From Solea solea (taxonomy: Eukaryota > Chordata > Actinopteri > Pleuronectiformes > Soleidae), in the NCBI RefSeq assembly GCF_958295425.1, contig NC_081146.1, positions 17,679,458 to 17,743,457 on the forward strand: a stretch of DNA of 64,000 nucleotides, given 5' to 3'. The notes beneath the pieces are model-generated. The model made no database searches, was not told the origin of the DNA, and saw only the letters and a list, made by a program, of their open reading frames with translations. The position numbers and the translations under genes are program-made. The first letter of the stretch is position 1; each line of letters opens with the position of its first letter. This document shows, piece after piece, positions 1 to 11,900 of the stretch.

Positions 1-2029
1 AGTTTGAGAACCACGGCTTTGGTGTGTTAGCGTTATCATTTAAATCCGTACTCAACAGAGCCACTAGCACGGGTGTAGACTCTTACAGGACTGTGTTCAG
101 ACATTTTTGCACACAAGTCAACAGAGAGATGGCAGATATTGCCAATTAGCACCAAGAAAAAAGACAGAATATGCAATAGTAGAAAAAACGGTTTCAGCTT
201 GAGCAAAACATTAAAAAACTTTACCACTATGTGCAAGGCTTAATAAACCAGCGCCATACAGGAATTTCAGGATGAAAAAAGACTGGAGCCAAAACAGAGA
301 GAACGGGAGTTATCATACAAGCATGCATCGCTCTCTGAACAAACCTTTTCTCTTGTTATGACCGGAACATTTTGAACACATCACTCAGGTCACTGCAGTT
401 GTTGGGCTTCTTGATAATTGGAAAGTTATTTATCATAGAGGGTCTTGGTCTGTCCAGTTCTAGCACAACAATAGAAACGTGCAGCTTATCTGTTGCCTGA
501 TATGACACCAAGGAAAGATCAATTACTCTGTGTGTGCCCGCACATTTTTAAAAAAATGTCCAACAAGGCTGCAGTCAATGCACCCATGAGAAAAGCAGAG
601 CAGACATGAATCCGTGTAGATTGGACCATTCGTCTTAGCCACGAGTGCAGACAGATTGCCCTATTGTTAACATCCCGGTCTCCAACCCTTCCTGTTCCCA
701 ATTCTATCCCATCCCTCATTTAGATCCTTCATGTCCTGCAGCCGCATGGCCGTCCATACACAGCGGAATGACTGACATCTCGTTCACAGGAGACAACTGA
801 ATGATGAGTTTTGAACCCTGTGCCCAACTTATATCTGTAAAATGTTTTGTTCCGGTTGAATTAAAGTCTTACAACAGAACGTGAGCCCACACAATATTTG
901 TCTTCCCCAGGAGTGTGGATTAGAACCAACAGGAAAGTTAACTGCTTATTTTTCAATAATACATCCTGATAAGCATTTTTTTTTTTTTGCCCTGTGAAAG
1001 TGAAACAAAAGCTCCTCCATCCTCAGACTCTGGAGTAGCAGCCGATTAATCTTCCCCCGGGCAGAAGGAGATATCAAGCTGCTACAGAAGCAAAAGACTT
1101 ACACTTCTCTTTCAGCAGGGTTTCCATCTCCTGTGTCAGCTGTCAGCTCAAAATGTCTCCTACCTGCCAGACCAAGAGCTTTCAGCTCGCTCTGTGTCTG
1201 TCTAACTCACAAAGGCTTGCATCATGAGTGAGAAACCTAAAGCTGTTGTGAATTCTGCAACCGTAAACAAGAGAAATATTGCTGATGTATTTGACAAGTT
1301 TTATTCCCCCATACTGTATTTTCACACTGGACTAGTCACTCAATGACAGTAAGCTGTTTTCTGTCTAAAAATGTTCCTTGTCACAGGAACAATATGCTCC
1401 AACAGTGATCTCTGTGTGTCTTATTCGAGGTGGGAAGTTGCCTTGTGCACGCTGAGGCAGCTCTTGTCATTTTTTTCTTCAGCAGCAGACTGACTCCATG
1501 ACCTGTACCTGCTTGAAGGCCCGCCATCGGTTAGCTGTAAGTTGGCCACTGAGATTTGCTGAGACCAATGTACAAGTTAATGAGCCCCTGAAGGCCCCAC
1601 TGATATGCCCCATGGCCTTGTTAAAATGACAAGATGGGAGAATTCTAGAGGGGAGAAAGATGGAGGTATGGGTGGTTGTTAGAGTGGTGGGGCAAATTAG
1701 GGATTAAGCTGGAGGCCGAGGCTAAATGACTTTGGAAGTGAGACAGTGAGACAATCCACAGCTATGCTCGTGGTTATTTGAGGCTGTACGTGGCTCAGTA
1801 GTGTCTTGAGCTTGACTGTATTTTCAGATTTTTGTCTTCTATCCAATCTATAGTATTAGGACCAAACTGAAGGAAAAAAATTATCTTAAATCTGAAAATA
1901 TCTGAAATATTAAATAAAGTCGTAATTTTTTGAGAATTAAATCATAAAATTATGAGGGAAAAAAAGTCTTTATTCTCGAAAAATGTCTTCAGTCATACTC
2001 AAAGATTCACAGACAATCATCTACAACGA
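1..2029. other. Intergenic, no gene seen
   Basis: All six frames hold only short ORFs (under about 70 codons) with no recognisable domain and no splice-site-linked coding pattern. The stretch at about 1010-1620 is of higher complexity and free of obvious repeats. A conserved non-coding element there is possible but cannot be shown from one sequence. Confidence 0.6.
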
Positions 2030-2360
2030 GGAGAGATGTAACGATACCATTTTGTTGTGTCTGATACTGATATCACAAACTCAAGTATCTACCGATACCA
2101 ATACTAGTCTGATACAGTCATTTTAGACAATTTATGAACTATGAAGCTCTGAACAACACATTTGTGCTGAGTCATTTCATAATTAGCTGAGATATAATTA
2201 TCCAACTGTGTAACGAATATTGTTCTGACAAAAAGAAGAAATAAACTGCCCAAATGTGTTTAGGGATTTTTGGATTGTATCAGATTTTGTATCCAACCAA
2301 TATCCAATCCAGTAATTCTGACCAGTATAGGACTGATTCCAATTCCTAGCAACAAGGCAC
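2030..2360 (+). repeat. Interspersed repeat, GATAC-rich family, copy 1
   Basis: This stretch is dense in GATACTGATA- and GATACCAATAC-like words. It shares a long similar segment (CAAGTATCTACCGATAC and AGTCTGATACAGTCATT) with the sequence at about 55786-55875. Two diverged copies more than 50 kb apart in non-coding DNA indicate a dispersed transposon-derived family. The superfamily cannot be assigned from these fragments; hAT-like is only a guess. Confidence 0.6.
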
Positions 2361-3527
2361 CTATACTAGATGATACCAGGAAGGGTTGCCAACACCCTGA
2401 TAAGAAAATAATAAACAGTTAGTCTACACATTGCACCCACCACCCCCTTTGCTACGATACACAGGACATGGACAACAAATAAAAGTGCCAATTTTCTGTT
2501 GGATAATGAATGACAGACAGATGGAGAGGGTCTGACAGCAGGAGGTGGGTTTTATTTTTCCTCATACAAATCGCACAATCTTCATTAGTGGACTGTAGTG
2601 ACTTCGGAGGACAAAGGAGTCGCTCAGGGGCTGAGATTGGGCCTGATTGTCTGATACGCAAAACAAAATAATTCACTGAGATTTCAAAATAAGTTTAATA
2701 AAAATAAATAAGTTAACCTTTTATTATCGAAAAAAAAAAAGGATGATCAAGCCATGATGGCATGCATAAATTCATAATCCAGAAAAATAGCAGTCAACAA
2801 AAAATAATAAATAATACAGTTTATCTTACATGGACTAATCTGTCATTTTTCTGTCATGGTTTTACACCGACTTGAAAATCAAAAATAAGGAAGAAAGTGC
2901 GTTCCATATCTGTTCAATATGGAACACGTCTTTTATCTTTCAAATACGGAACAAATCCTTATTTTACGGAACAGTAAGCAACCCTAATACTAGGTATCAA
3001 TCACACTGCTACTTTCGTCCTACTTACTGGACTTCACTTTTCTTTCCAGAACACTACGTTGTTCTTTTTTTTAATACAGTCTGTGGATAAACAACAATGT
3101 CTTGAGCTAGATTTAGAGGAGGTCCAGTTAGGTCAAACACTCCCCTCAAGTCAGATTTCCAACGCGGAAAATCAGAGCAAAATACACTCGATTCCAAGAT
3201 GGCTGTTACTCACATTAATAGTTTAAACAGTCTTCTACAACTTCTTTCTTCTTTATTCGCTTCAAATATAGTCAGTCGTACACATACAGTATGACTGTTC
3301 AATTTGTATCCATGGACAAGCTGCTGTGCTGTGTTTGCGTACAAAATACCATGTAGAGCATATTGTTGACGGGTATTGCTAACGATGGCTAGCCCGTGAT
3401 ATGTTCACGTTAATGTTTTTTTCCAACTTCTCAACTAGAACATGGTCAACTTGGAAGTGACGTCACTCCTGCAGGTCTGACAATATGATAACAAATTAGA
3501 CAACATACAAATGTTGGTTATTTTTAA
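2361..3527. other. Intergenic, no gene seen
   Basis: AT-rich non-coding sequence. The longest ORFs are about 70 codons and lack any recognisable feature. No RNA gene or strong repeat was recognised. Confidence 0.5.
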
Positions 3528-3760
3528 AGGTGCTATATGTAATTCCTAATATTATTACTTTCTTGAAAACAATGGGGTTTTTATTGCCACAACGACCCAT
3601 CTCACTATGTTGAGATACTTTACAAGGCGGTGAAATTGTAAGTACAATACACAAATACACACTGTTTTAGGATGAAAAAGTAACACAGTCTCTTGGGAAG
3701 GTAGTATTTCAGTGTGAAACTCTCGAAGTGTTTGGTTGTTCCAATGTAAAAGCAATGAAT
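3528..3760. repeat. Possible diverged interspersed repeat
   Basis: It opens with AAAGGTGCTATATGTAA, the type of leader seen in a common teleost non-autonomous element. A similar opening (AAAGGTGTAATATGCAA) occurs at about 26097. Only the leader is shared, so borders and family are uncertain. Confidence 0.35.
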
Positions 3761-3769
3761 TGTCATGAT

Positions 3770-4445
3770 CTTCTCGCTGTCATCTCATTCACCTAAGCTC
3801 ACCAGCCCCTCCTTCTCCTCACCTCCCTGCCAGCCACGCCCTGCTCATTAGTCCAACGCTCCCCACCTGTTGCACTCAGCTGCCTCTGATCACCAATCAA
3901 TCAGAATCAGAATCAGAATACTTTTACTACAGATGCTCCATATCAGACTCAGTAAGTACCAGTTTATTTTTTAAAGAGCACACAAGTTAAAAATAATAAT
4001 AATAAAAAACACAGTATATAAACTCACCTCTCTGTTCACTCAGTGCCAGATTGTTCTATGTGGCCAGTACTAGTCTCTCCAGTGTTATTTGGATTGATTC
4101 CCCCGGTACCGACCCTGCCTGTCTTTGACCTGCCTGCTCTGTCTCTGCCCTGGTGATCTACTCCCTGTCTGTTTTCTGCCTGCTTGTTCCAGTGGCGGAA
4201 CAGCCCTGCACCGGACACTGTCATCTCCCTTGTGTGGGCTTGTCATCTTGGGCTCAAGGAGTTCCCTCTGCTTTCCACGGTACAGAGCTCAGACAACCAG
4301 AGATCTCCAGTGAGCCCAGCTTCTCCTCGCAGGGTTTTCATTGAACTGTCGCTGAACATTGTGCTAAATAAACAACGTTACCAACTGTCTGCCTGCCTTC
4401 GTGTACTGCATTTGGGTCCTTCCCTGACCCGTTGCATGAATGAAA
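3770..4445 (+). repeat. Teleost interspersed repeat, split by a younger insertion
   Basis: The left part (about 3780-3895) is C-rich and contains CACCAGCCCCTCC, GCTCATTAGTCC and CCCACCTGTTGCACTCAGC. The right part (about 4026-4440) contains GCCAGATTGTTCTATGTGG, CTGTCTGTTTTCTGCCTGC, CTAAATAAACAACGTTA and ends near GCATTTGGGTCCTTCCCTGA. These blocks together resemble one abundant fish repeat that ends in an AATAAA-like motif followed by GCATTTGGGTCC. The overlapping ORFs of 62-98 codons are read-through of this repeat, not genes. The family name is not asserted. Confidence 0.6.
3898..4022 (-). repeat. LINE/SINE 3' tail inserted in the 3.8-4.4 kb repeat
   Basis: It starts with three tandem ATCAGA units followed by ATACTTTTACT. 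This is the reverse complement of the common fish retroposon tail that ends in an AATAAAGTAT stretch and a run of TCTGAT units. The rest is A-rich. It interrupts the two halves of the surrounding repeat, so it inserted later. Confidence 0.55.
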
Positions 4446-5214
4446 TGAAAAACAAATCAACCCATAAATCAAATCAATAAATTGGATGATCCCCAAGACA
4501 GGGTAGAGAGATAATGCAGTTTTCTCATGACACCAAAAAACATTGCAATCCTGTGGAAACCATGGATATTAGAAATATTATTAGGATGTTTCTGTGTTAT
4601 TTCCTTCGTCTTACTCGAGTGACTTAGTAAAACCAGATCAAAAAATCTGTGATCTTCCTTCCCTGGAACTCCCAAGACTCTCAGGATAGATGACCCATTA
4701 GGACTGGGTGACTAAAACTGCACCTCAATCTAATGCCTCATTTCCTCTCAGAGATGAGACATGCTTTACGGCTTGACCTCTTCCAAAAGGGTCCTATTCT
4801 TCCTACAGTGGAAACGTCGTAATCTCACACATCGCTGTCCCGTGTAATACGAAAATAATATCAAACACATTAGCAAAGGTACAGGCCTGGAAAATCCATT
4901 CTGAAATGCATACTGTGACTCAGTGGGCTTGATCGCTCTCTATATTACAACATATGTGGGTTTATTGGACATTTATCTCCAATAGGACAGAAGTCACAGA
5001 CAAAGCGTGAACTTACTGTGTGTGTGGAGTTGCAGTGATTTCCGGTCCAAGTATAGCGTAAATTATTTCCAGTATTTCACTGGCTTTAAGAGTAAATGTC
5101 ACATAATTGGTGTATTTTGTGTTTTATTGTGAAATGACTACAGGTAAACCCCTCTAAAGTCATTTTTGTTACTTTTTTTGTGATTTTTTACAGTTTTAGT
5201 TAGTAGATGGGGTA
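4446..5214. other. Intergenic, no gene seen
   Basis: Only short random ORFs are present. No domain, RNA gene or clear repeat was recognised. Confidence 0.5.
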
Positions 5215-5465
5215 CAGTAGCTCTTGAAGGTTTTGGGTTTCTTTCCCGGCTAGTCTACATGCCAATGTGTCCTTGGGCAAGATACAGCCATCAGCATGTG
5301 AATGGGTTTGGAAGACGAGTGGTAGAAAATGCACTGCACATAGATGTGCTGTATGAACGTGTGAGTAAATTGGTGTGAATATGTGTGAATGGCAAAATTG
5401 TAGAGTAAAGCAGCTTCGAGTGGTCATCAACTCTAGAAAAGCACTATATAAATACACACCATTTA
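5215..5465 (+). repeat. SINE-like teleost repeat, copy 1
   Basis: It contains TGTCCTTGGGCAAGATAC in the middle and ends in GTAGAGTAAAGCAGCTTCGA followed by CTAGAAAAGCACTATATAA and CCATTT. The same tail is found at about 9240-9330. The layout and tail match a very common fish short retroposon whose 3' end reads 'gctatataaatacagaccatttacc'. It is diverged and probably inactive. Confidence 0.7.
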
Positions 5466-7740
5466 GTATTGTTTGTTTACCAAAACAGTACTAATATAGT
5501 GCCTATATACTAATAACACAATTAAATATCTTATCAGGTGAAATCAGCATAAGTAAGATAATGTCATATATATATACTGTATGTTGAGAGAGAATTTATT
5601 TATTTATTTATTGACAGCAGCATGATTAATTTTTTGTTGTGAGATACTTATTTCATAGTTCCATTGCCAAATAGCTCAACTGCTGGCTGAACAATAGTCA
5701 AATTTTGTTCAGAGCCCTTAATTTACTATAAACCCAAATTCCTTACAGTGTGTGAAGTTGGAAAAAAAAAAACATTCCTCCACTAGGGACAAGTAATTAC
5801 TTTAACTCAGTATTGAATAGGCCTTTGTTCAGAGTGATATTTTCATGAGATAACTCTCTAAAAAATGCTAATGAGCGGCACAGTGTCAACAGACCATGGT
5901 GTGCTGGCCCCCACAGATTTTTTAATTTGACACATCCATTGACTATCATCAAGGGGAGGACGACAAAGAATGCCTGCGACTTCCCAAGGCTTCTGGGTGA
6001 CTGTCTGGCGGTGTGTTCAAAACAGCTGCAGCAGCCTGTAATGTGGAGAAGATCCTTCTGCTCAGCGGGTTTGAAACAAATGGGTTATTTAGAGCCTTCT
6101 TCATTTGCACTCGTGGAGAAAGGGCAGAAAGGAAATGAGAGCCCCTTGACGGTTCAGCGTTAGACATATTTAATTAGCCAATTCACTCTCTGCTTTGCCG
6201 CCTCAGTGGGCACAATACTTCTTTGTATTTTTAAAAGTAATTGTCACTTGCTGCATCAGCATTCGGCAGATCCAGGCATGCAGTCAGGAGCAGGAAAAGA
6301 ATAGTTCTCTCGGCCTTCCTGGGAGTTTGTAAAAATAGACATGGTTGGAAACAATTGTCTGACATTGTGCTCAGATAACGTATGAAGACTAGATACCATT
6401 TTTTTTCAATCAGCCATGAAGAGGTGAGGGCATCTTAAGCTTTAAGTGTTGGTTTGTTACCTCGAGTCATTATTTCCTCATCTGGGGGAACAGAAATGTC
6501 TTTGTAAGGCAGTTCATCCGAGAGTTGTTGTGATACTTCAGACTAAAACTAAGCGATGCACACGCTAAGTGAGACACAATGAATGTTTAGATTGAAGTAA
6601 ACGTGTGATTGTTGTTTATGACTGATGCACCAACCAATTCAGTTTAGATGCTGTGCCTACAATGAAAAGAGAGCGTATTCTATTGTATTCTACTGTCCCT
6701 AGATTAACGGTGATAATATCTGGCTGAAGCTCTCCCCATCTGACACAATGTAAAATCTACTTCCGCCCAAATTAAGTCTAGACAGTGACGAGTATATAAC
6801 AAAATTAGATTTGAATTTCCCCTTTACATTCACACATTTAGTTAAAAGACCATATTTCTTACTTGCCATGTTTCCATTTAAAGTTAAATTTATATATTTA
6901 TCTATTGCCAATACTGTGCCTTGGTAATCCCACATTGATCACTAATACACTATTACATAAACGGTATCAATCACACTCTCTTCCAAGTAAATCCACAACT
7001 AGACAAAAATCACCTAGCTCCCCAAGCTGTAATTACACTGGAGTGGAGGATGCACTGCTGTACCCTGCAGCTGAAGTGCCTCTATAATAAGCTTTCATCA
7101 AGCCAAGTCAAGAACAATGTCCCACATATCAACAAGAAGTGCTCTTCAGTAGACCAAAAAAAAAGAAAGACAAGAGGAGGTGATACTTTCAAAAATACAA
7201 CAGTTTAGTCCGTCAGTGATACAAAACAGAGCTTAGAAATGGATGAACCTACACAGTACATTTACAGTTTATTAAACAATATTGTACGATTAAAAAGTAT
7301 AAACAGAGAAATATGCGACTCTCTGTTCTACGGAGAACTACAGTATTTTGATGTCGTCATCCTCTTCCACTTTTGCTTTCGCTGGAAGTGTGTTAACATT
7401 AAGGAGCTCAACGACAACCTGTGTCAACATGATTCTGCGTGACGGTGATTATGAACGATCAAACATGTTGACACAAGCAACCAAGATCCAAAACGCAGAC
7501 AAGCATGACAAACAATTTCATGCCTGCTTTATCGTCGTCGTGTCTGTGTTCTCCATTCCCTGCGCAGGATAAACAAACACTTTCAAATCTCAATGAGTGA
7601 CAGCTCACGACCTCCGGGATTCTGACCACTGACCTCAGAGTCTCAGGTACGCCACCTAAGGGGGGGAAAAAAAGGGAAGTTTTAAATGTATATACAGTAT
7701 AGAGACAAAAAATCAAATTACTTTGTTACATATCCAGTTT
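5466..7740. other. Intergenic, no gene seen
   Basis: This stretch includes short TTTA repeats (about 5597-5610) and AT-rich stretches. All ORFs are below 90 codons, without motifs or consistent exon-intron structure. Confidence 0.5.
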
Positions 7741-7965
7741 GAACTGAAAAGCTGGGGTAGGCAAGATATTTGTGTAATGATTTCACACAAAAAAAGCGTT
7801 TCTGCACCTTCTCTGTTTCCAGGCTTGGGAAAATCTCGACTTTTGACCAATCGCAGGGTGAGTCAGTAACAGAGGGCGCTCTTACTGGCTCTTATACTCA
7901 GCAGCTGCTTGGAAATATCGCTACTCCAGCATCTCCAACAACTGACTACACTACAAAGCATCTAA
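7741..7965 (+). repeat. Possible diverged repeat with a spurious 131-codon ORF
   Basis: AAAAGCTGGGGTAGGCA followed by a stretch with GACCAATCGCAGGGTGAGTC and GAGGGCGCTCTTACTGG resembles a dispersed fish repeat. An open frame of 131 codons starts at 7770, but its predicted protein is low in recognisable structure and has no domain. I treat it as chance. Confidence 0.35.
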
Positions 7966-8848
7966 AAAGGGGCCAGGAGTTGAAAATAGAATCAAACAGT
8001 AAATGTCAAAAAGCTGCTCCACTATGGATTGAGCATCGCAGAGATAAAGATGTTACCTCAGTTCACCCTATACTGCATACCAAGCACCCGTGCTCATCTA
8101 GTGGCAGAGGCTCAATACAGAGCGCTTCCATCCCAAAACATCAGCATGTAACGACCTGGGGATAAGGACTGTACAATCAACTATTTTCCCCAGTTATAAT
8201 GAAGATTTTTGCTGCCAAAAGCACAGATGTAATGAATCTCACCGGTCTGCTGATCAGCACAGCAACATATTATTTGAATTCATTACCTTTAAACACTTAA
8301 AAAACACAGGTGGTGGTTGAGTTTGAATCATTAAAAAAAAAAAAAAACACACATTCAGATAAACAAAGCCCAGAAAAAATAAAGTCAGATCTTCTCTCGC
8401 TCCTTCTCCCTCTCTCTCTCTCCATCCATCTGCTATTCCTGGGTTTTTGCCTGCTGCAGACAATGACTGTGCTCCTCCTAAGGCTCTATATTGGGATGAT
8501 GGATGAGAGCCTTTGCCTCACTCAAGGCTCCGTCTCCATTCCTACGCTAGTGCCTGCTCGCCACTCAAGTGCATTAATGGTAATTCATACAAGTTGCCAA
8601 GCTTGTTCTGCTGTTGAGCAAAAACACACAAAAAAAACAAAGAAAGGAGTTGTACAGCTGCTGCTCTGGAGCGTGAATGAATGAAACCTGGATTTCATAT
8701 TCATTAAAAAAAAGAGAGAACACCTTCTCTATAAAATCTCTAAAGTAAGTACTAAGTAACTAACCCTAACTCGTCTTGAGCACTCTCGACTCCCCCGCAC
8801 TTTCATTCTTGAACTTATCGAGCACTTATTATTTCTTTCCTCCTGGTG

Positions 8849-8850
<2 letters not shown>

Positions 8851-8906
<56 letters not shown>
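8851..8906 (+). repeat. (CT)n microsatellite
   Basis: About 28 uninterrupted CT units, followed by a short imperfect CT-rich tail. Confidence 0.95.
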
Positions 8907-8912
<6 letters not shown>

Positions 8913-9214
8913 CTCTCTCTCTCTGCACTGTAACTCTAATGATGTCTCTGGTTAATAAATGTTTTCTATTAAAAGTGAATGTTCCCTTTTACATTGTAAC
9001 CTTAATATGCAGATCACTTGCAAGTTTCTGTGGATAAAAGTATCTGCCATGTGACTAAAGGTAATTGTAAGAAATCGTAATATATTTATGGTATTAAATA
9101 CTTGAAAAGCAGCAATCACATTTCAAGTTCTGGAAAACGTTTGTGAGGCAATTATCAGGAGATTAAGACTTAAAAACCCAGGTAAGCAAACTGTGAGGGT
9201 TAGGGTTAAGCTGT

Positions 9215-9335
9215 GTGCAAATGAGTATGAAAGATGAGAAAATGGCAAAAGTGTAGTGTAAAGCAGCTTTGAGATGTCACCAAGACTAGAAAAGAGCTAT
9301 ATAAATACAGACCATTTACCATTTACTTGACAATG
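9215..9335 (+). repeat. SINE-like teleost repeat, copy 2 (3' end only)
   Basis: It ends in AGTGTAAAGCAGCTTTGAG followed by GACTAGAAAAGAGCTATATA and CCATTTACC. This is the same tail as the copy near 5.4 kb. The 5' part is missing or too diverged to recognise, as is usual for 5'-truncated retroposons. Confidence 0.7.
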
Positions 9336-9865
9336 AACTGATAAAAGGTGGAGAAAGAGTCACAGACTGGACATTTCTAACACATCTGACAATTCAGCCA
9401 GTAAACATGACAGGTGGAGTTGGCAGCACTGCTCATTTTGGAATAGAGGAGGTTCCATGACTGTGAACTTCAAGCTCCATCCCAGCTGGCTGACGGCCTG
9501 ACTGCAAGGACAAACCAAGAACACAAACCTGCGTTTGATCAAGACTCACCAGATTATTGTAAAAACTACATGAAAGTCTTTAGAGTGGCGGGGCTCACTG
9601 ACAGTAAATCTGCCCACAAACACTGGAAGATGACATGTCTCAGGTTGTAACAGCTCTTTGATCTTACTGGAATTCTTTTGAGCTTCAGCACAGTGAAGTA
9701 CACATTACATTACAGCTGTAGCGAGACAGTACCTTTGATAGTTTTATTTCCCATCGCTATGCAAGAGCTCTTTAATTGAGGGGACTTTACAGAATGTCTA
9801 GGTGTTAAATGGCGCTGAGACAATGACATGAGGCTTATGTTAAGGAACATGCACTCATGCACGCA

Positions 9866-9893
9866 CGCACACACACACACACACACACACACT
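9866..9893 (+). repeat. (AC)n microsatellite
   Basis: About 14 AC units preceded by GCACGC units. Confidence 0.9.
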
Positions 9894-10424
9894 TTGATGC
9901 TCGATGCCTGGGACTCTGTTATCATAACACTCCAAATTTAGCAAGCCGCACAGAGAATATTGCTTCCCACGAGAAGATGGAGAGACGGTAAGAAGTGTGA
10001 AAAGTAGAACATGCTTAGCCGAAAATTAAACTCAAAGGAGCATGCTGCAATTCAGGCAGATACAAGACCAGACAAGCACATAATCTTGGAGCAAAGAACA
10101 AACCCACTGATCCAGACAATGATGAACTTTCTCATTACCCGTTGGCATGTGTCCACACCACCTCACAGATCCTTGATCCACATAAAGAAAAAGGAACCAC
10201 AATGATCTACTGCCGATAACTGCCTCAGTGATGCTGAGATTTCAAACCTCCTATCTGTCACTACTACAGATTACCACAAGAAGCCATTACATGCAGCCAT
10301 CAGGGAGTTATTATGAGCCTGAATGTCTCATAGGCGCCAGGATAATAATAATAATAATTTCATTAATGAAACCCTTTACGGGTGGTTTCAGCTGTAGAAT
10401 AAGACGTAGCAGGAGGATTGTGCA

Positions 10425-10715
10425 GTGGATCAACAAAAACAGGTCATAGACAATGCTATGTGTCCAACTTTGTGGCAACAGTTTGAGGAAGGACCGTGGT
10501 TTGACGAGTTTGGTGTGGAATATCTTGACCGGCCCGCACAGAGCCCTGGCCTCAACCCTATAGACCACCTTTGGGATGAACTGGAACTGGAAGGTTGCGA
10601 TCCAGGCCTTCTCATCCAAACATCAGTGGCTGACCTCATGGATGCTCTACAGAATGAATGGGCACGAACAAAAAATTGCATAGAAACACAAGTGTGGAAG
10701 CTGTTCTAGCTGAAA
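10425..10715 (+). pseudogene. Tc1/mariner-type transposase, C-terminal remnant
   Basis: The 94-codon frame contains RPAQSPGLNPIDHLWDELE. This is the block around the third catalytic acidic residue of Tc1/mariner DDE transposases (family pattern: sP-LNPIEh-W). It continues with a typical C-terminal tail (ADLMDALQNEWA) and a stop. The N-terminal DNA-binding domain and the first two catalytic residues are not present upstream, so this is a broken copy that cannot be active alone. The frame is open over the whole fragment, suggesting it is not very ancient. The sequence shows the motif; the superfamily follows from known transposases. Confidence 0.85.
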
Positions 10716-10815
10716 AAGGGGGGACCAACTCCATATTAAAGTACTGCATATGTATTTTAATACGCCATTACAGTTCCTGTTGGTGTAATGGTCAGGTGTC
10801 CAAATACTGGAGATT
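10425..10815 (+). mobile_element. Truncated Tc1/mariner element, 3' end
   Basis: The transposase remnant is followed by non-coding sequence that ends in GTAATGGTCAGGTGTCCAAA. This resembles the 3' end of a widespread fish Tc1-like element ending 'ggtcaggtgtccacatac'. The 5' terminal inverted repeat is absent. Confidence 0.65.
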
Positions 10816-11610
10816 AACAGCATCAACATAACACTACAACATTTCCTTTTTTCTGGAGAACAGAACAGTGTGCCATTGTATCATCAAGCAGAGAAACATA
10901 AACACAAAGAGAGATTTGTCGGACAGTTTTTGCTGAAAACAAAGACTGTCCCCCGCATTCTTTGTCCATGTGCACTGAATCGCGACGCTAGCATCGTGGT
11001 GGAAGTTATTTATTTGGACAAAGTGCAGTCGCTCCTGTTGTGATGCTGTTGAGATTTTGCTCTCAGACTGTGATGTTATGATTGATGCAGAGCCACAGTT
11101 TTTCCTTGTAAAAATGCTGGATCAGATTTTGGATAAGTCTGTGTCTGTGTGGAGGAGATTAATGAGGGACGGGGGGGAGAGAAGGGACGCGGGGTCTGTT
11201 CCCGGGTTTGACAGTGACACTTGGAGCTGGAATTACTTTACAGCCCATTACATCACTGGCATGCCCAGAGATGGAGAGACGGAATCGCAGCAGCGCAGAC
11301 GACACTAGACATTCCACAGGCAGCGTAATAACTAGCTGGTTTATGGGGCAGACCTCGATCTGCTCACAGGGATAGAAATCAAACAGAAGCATTTCAACTA
11401 TGTCACTGTGCTGTGATTGATGGGATGTCAATGTTCTTAAAAGCATTGAGACAAGTTAAACAAACTCATTTAGTATTGGACACTAAAGGGTCTAAATGTC
11501 TTGTAACAAAAGCTAGAATCACCGCCCATAGGTTGTATCTTTCTCCTGACAAATGCAGTTTTAGCCTAAACAGATATATCCAGGCTCATCTAACGTGTTT
11601 AGTGACTTAA
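10816..11610. other. Intergenic, no gene seen
   Basis: No supported feature. ORFs of 83-95 codons on opposite strands overlap at 11057-11446 and lack motifs, which is the usual sign of chance open frames. Confidence 0.5.
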
Positions 11611-11900
11611 AGGTCCAGTTTATAAGAATGAAAGGCATCTAATGGTGAGAAAGATTGAAGCAAACTGAGGACACGTCCACTGAAAAACCAAGAAATGCCT
11701 TGGGTTCAGACAACCGATCCTTAGGCCATTCTGATTCCCAAGACTATAATGACAGTTACACAGGCTGTGCTTATCTCTTCTAACTCTCCTCGAAATGTTT
11801 GTTGCACCTGTAATTATACACTTTCATCATCACTTAATAGACCCTTTTCACTATTCTATTTTAACTTGTCACAGACCCAGCTCCGTAGTGGTGTAAAGAG
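11611..11900. repeat. Possible diverged interspersed repeat
   Basis: The start AAAGGTCCAGTTTATAAGAA followed by a purine-rich stretch resembles the leader of a common teleost non-autonomous transposon. Only the start is recognisable. Confidence 0.35.

Noticed and set aside
7770..8165. 131-codon ORF in the left intergenic region
   Set aside because: No domain or splice context, and it begins in repeat-like sequence.
8846..9037. Ser-Leu repeat protein
   Set aside because: Translation of the CT microsatellite.
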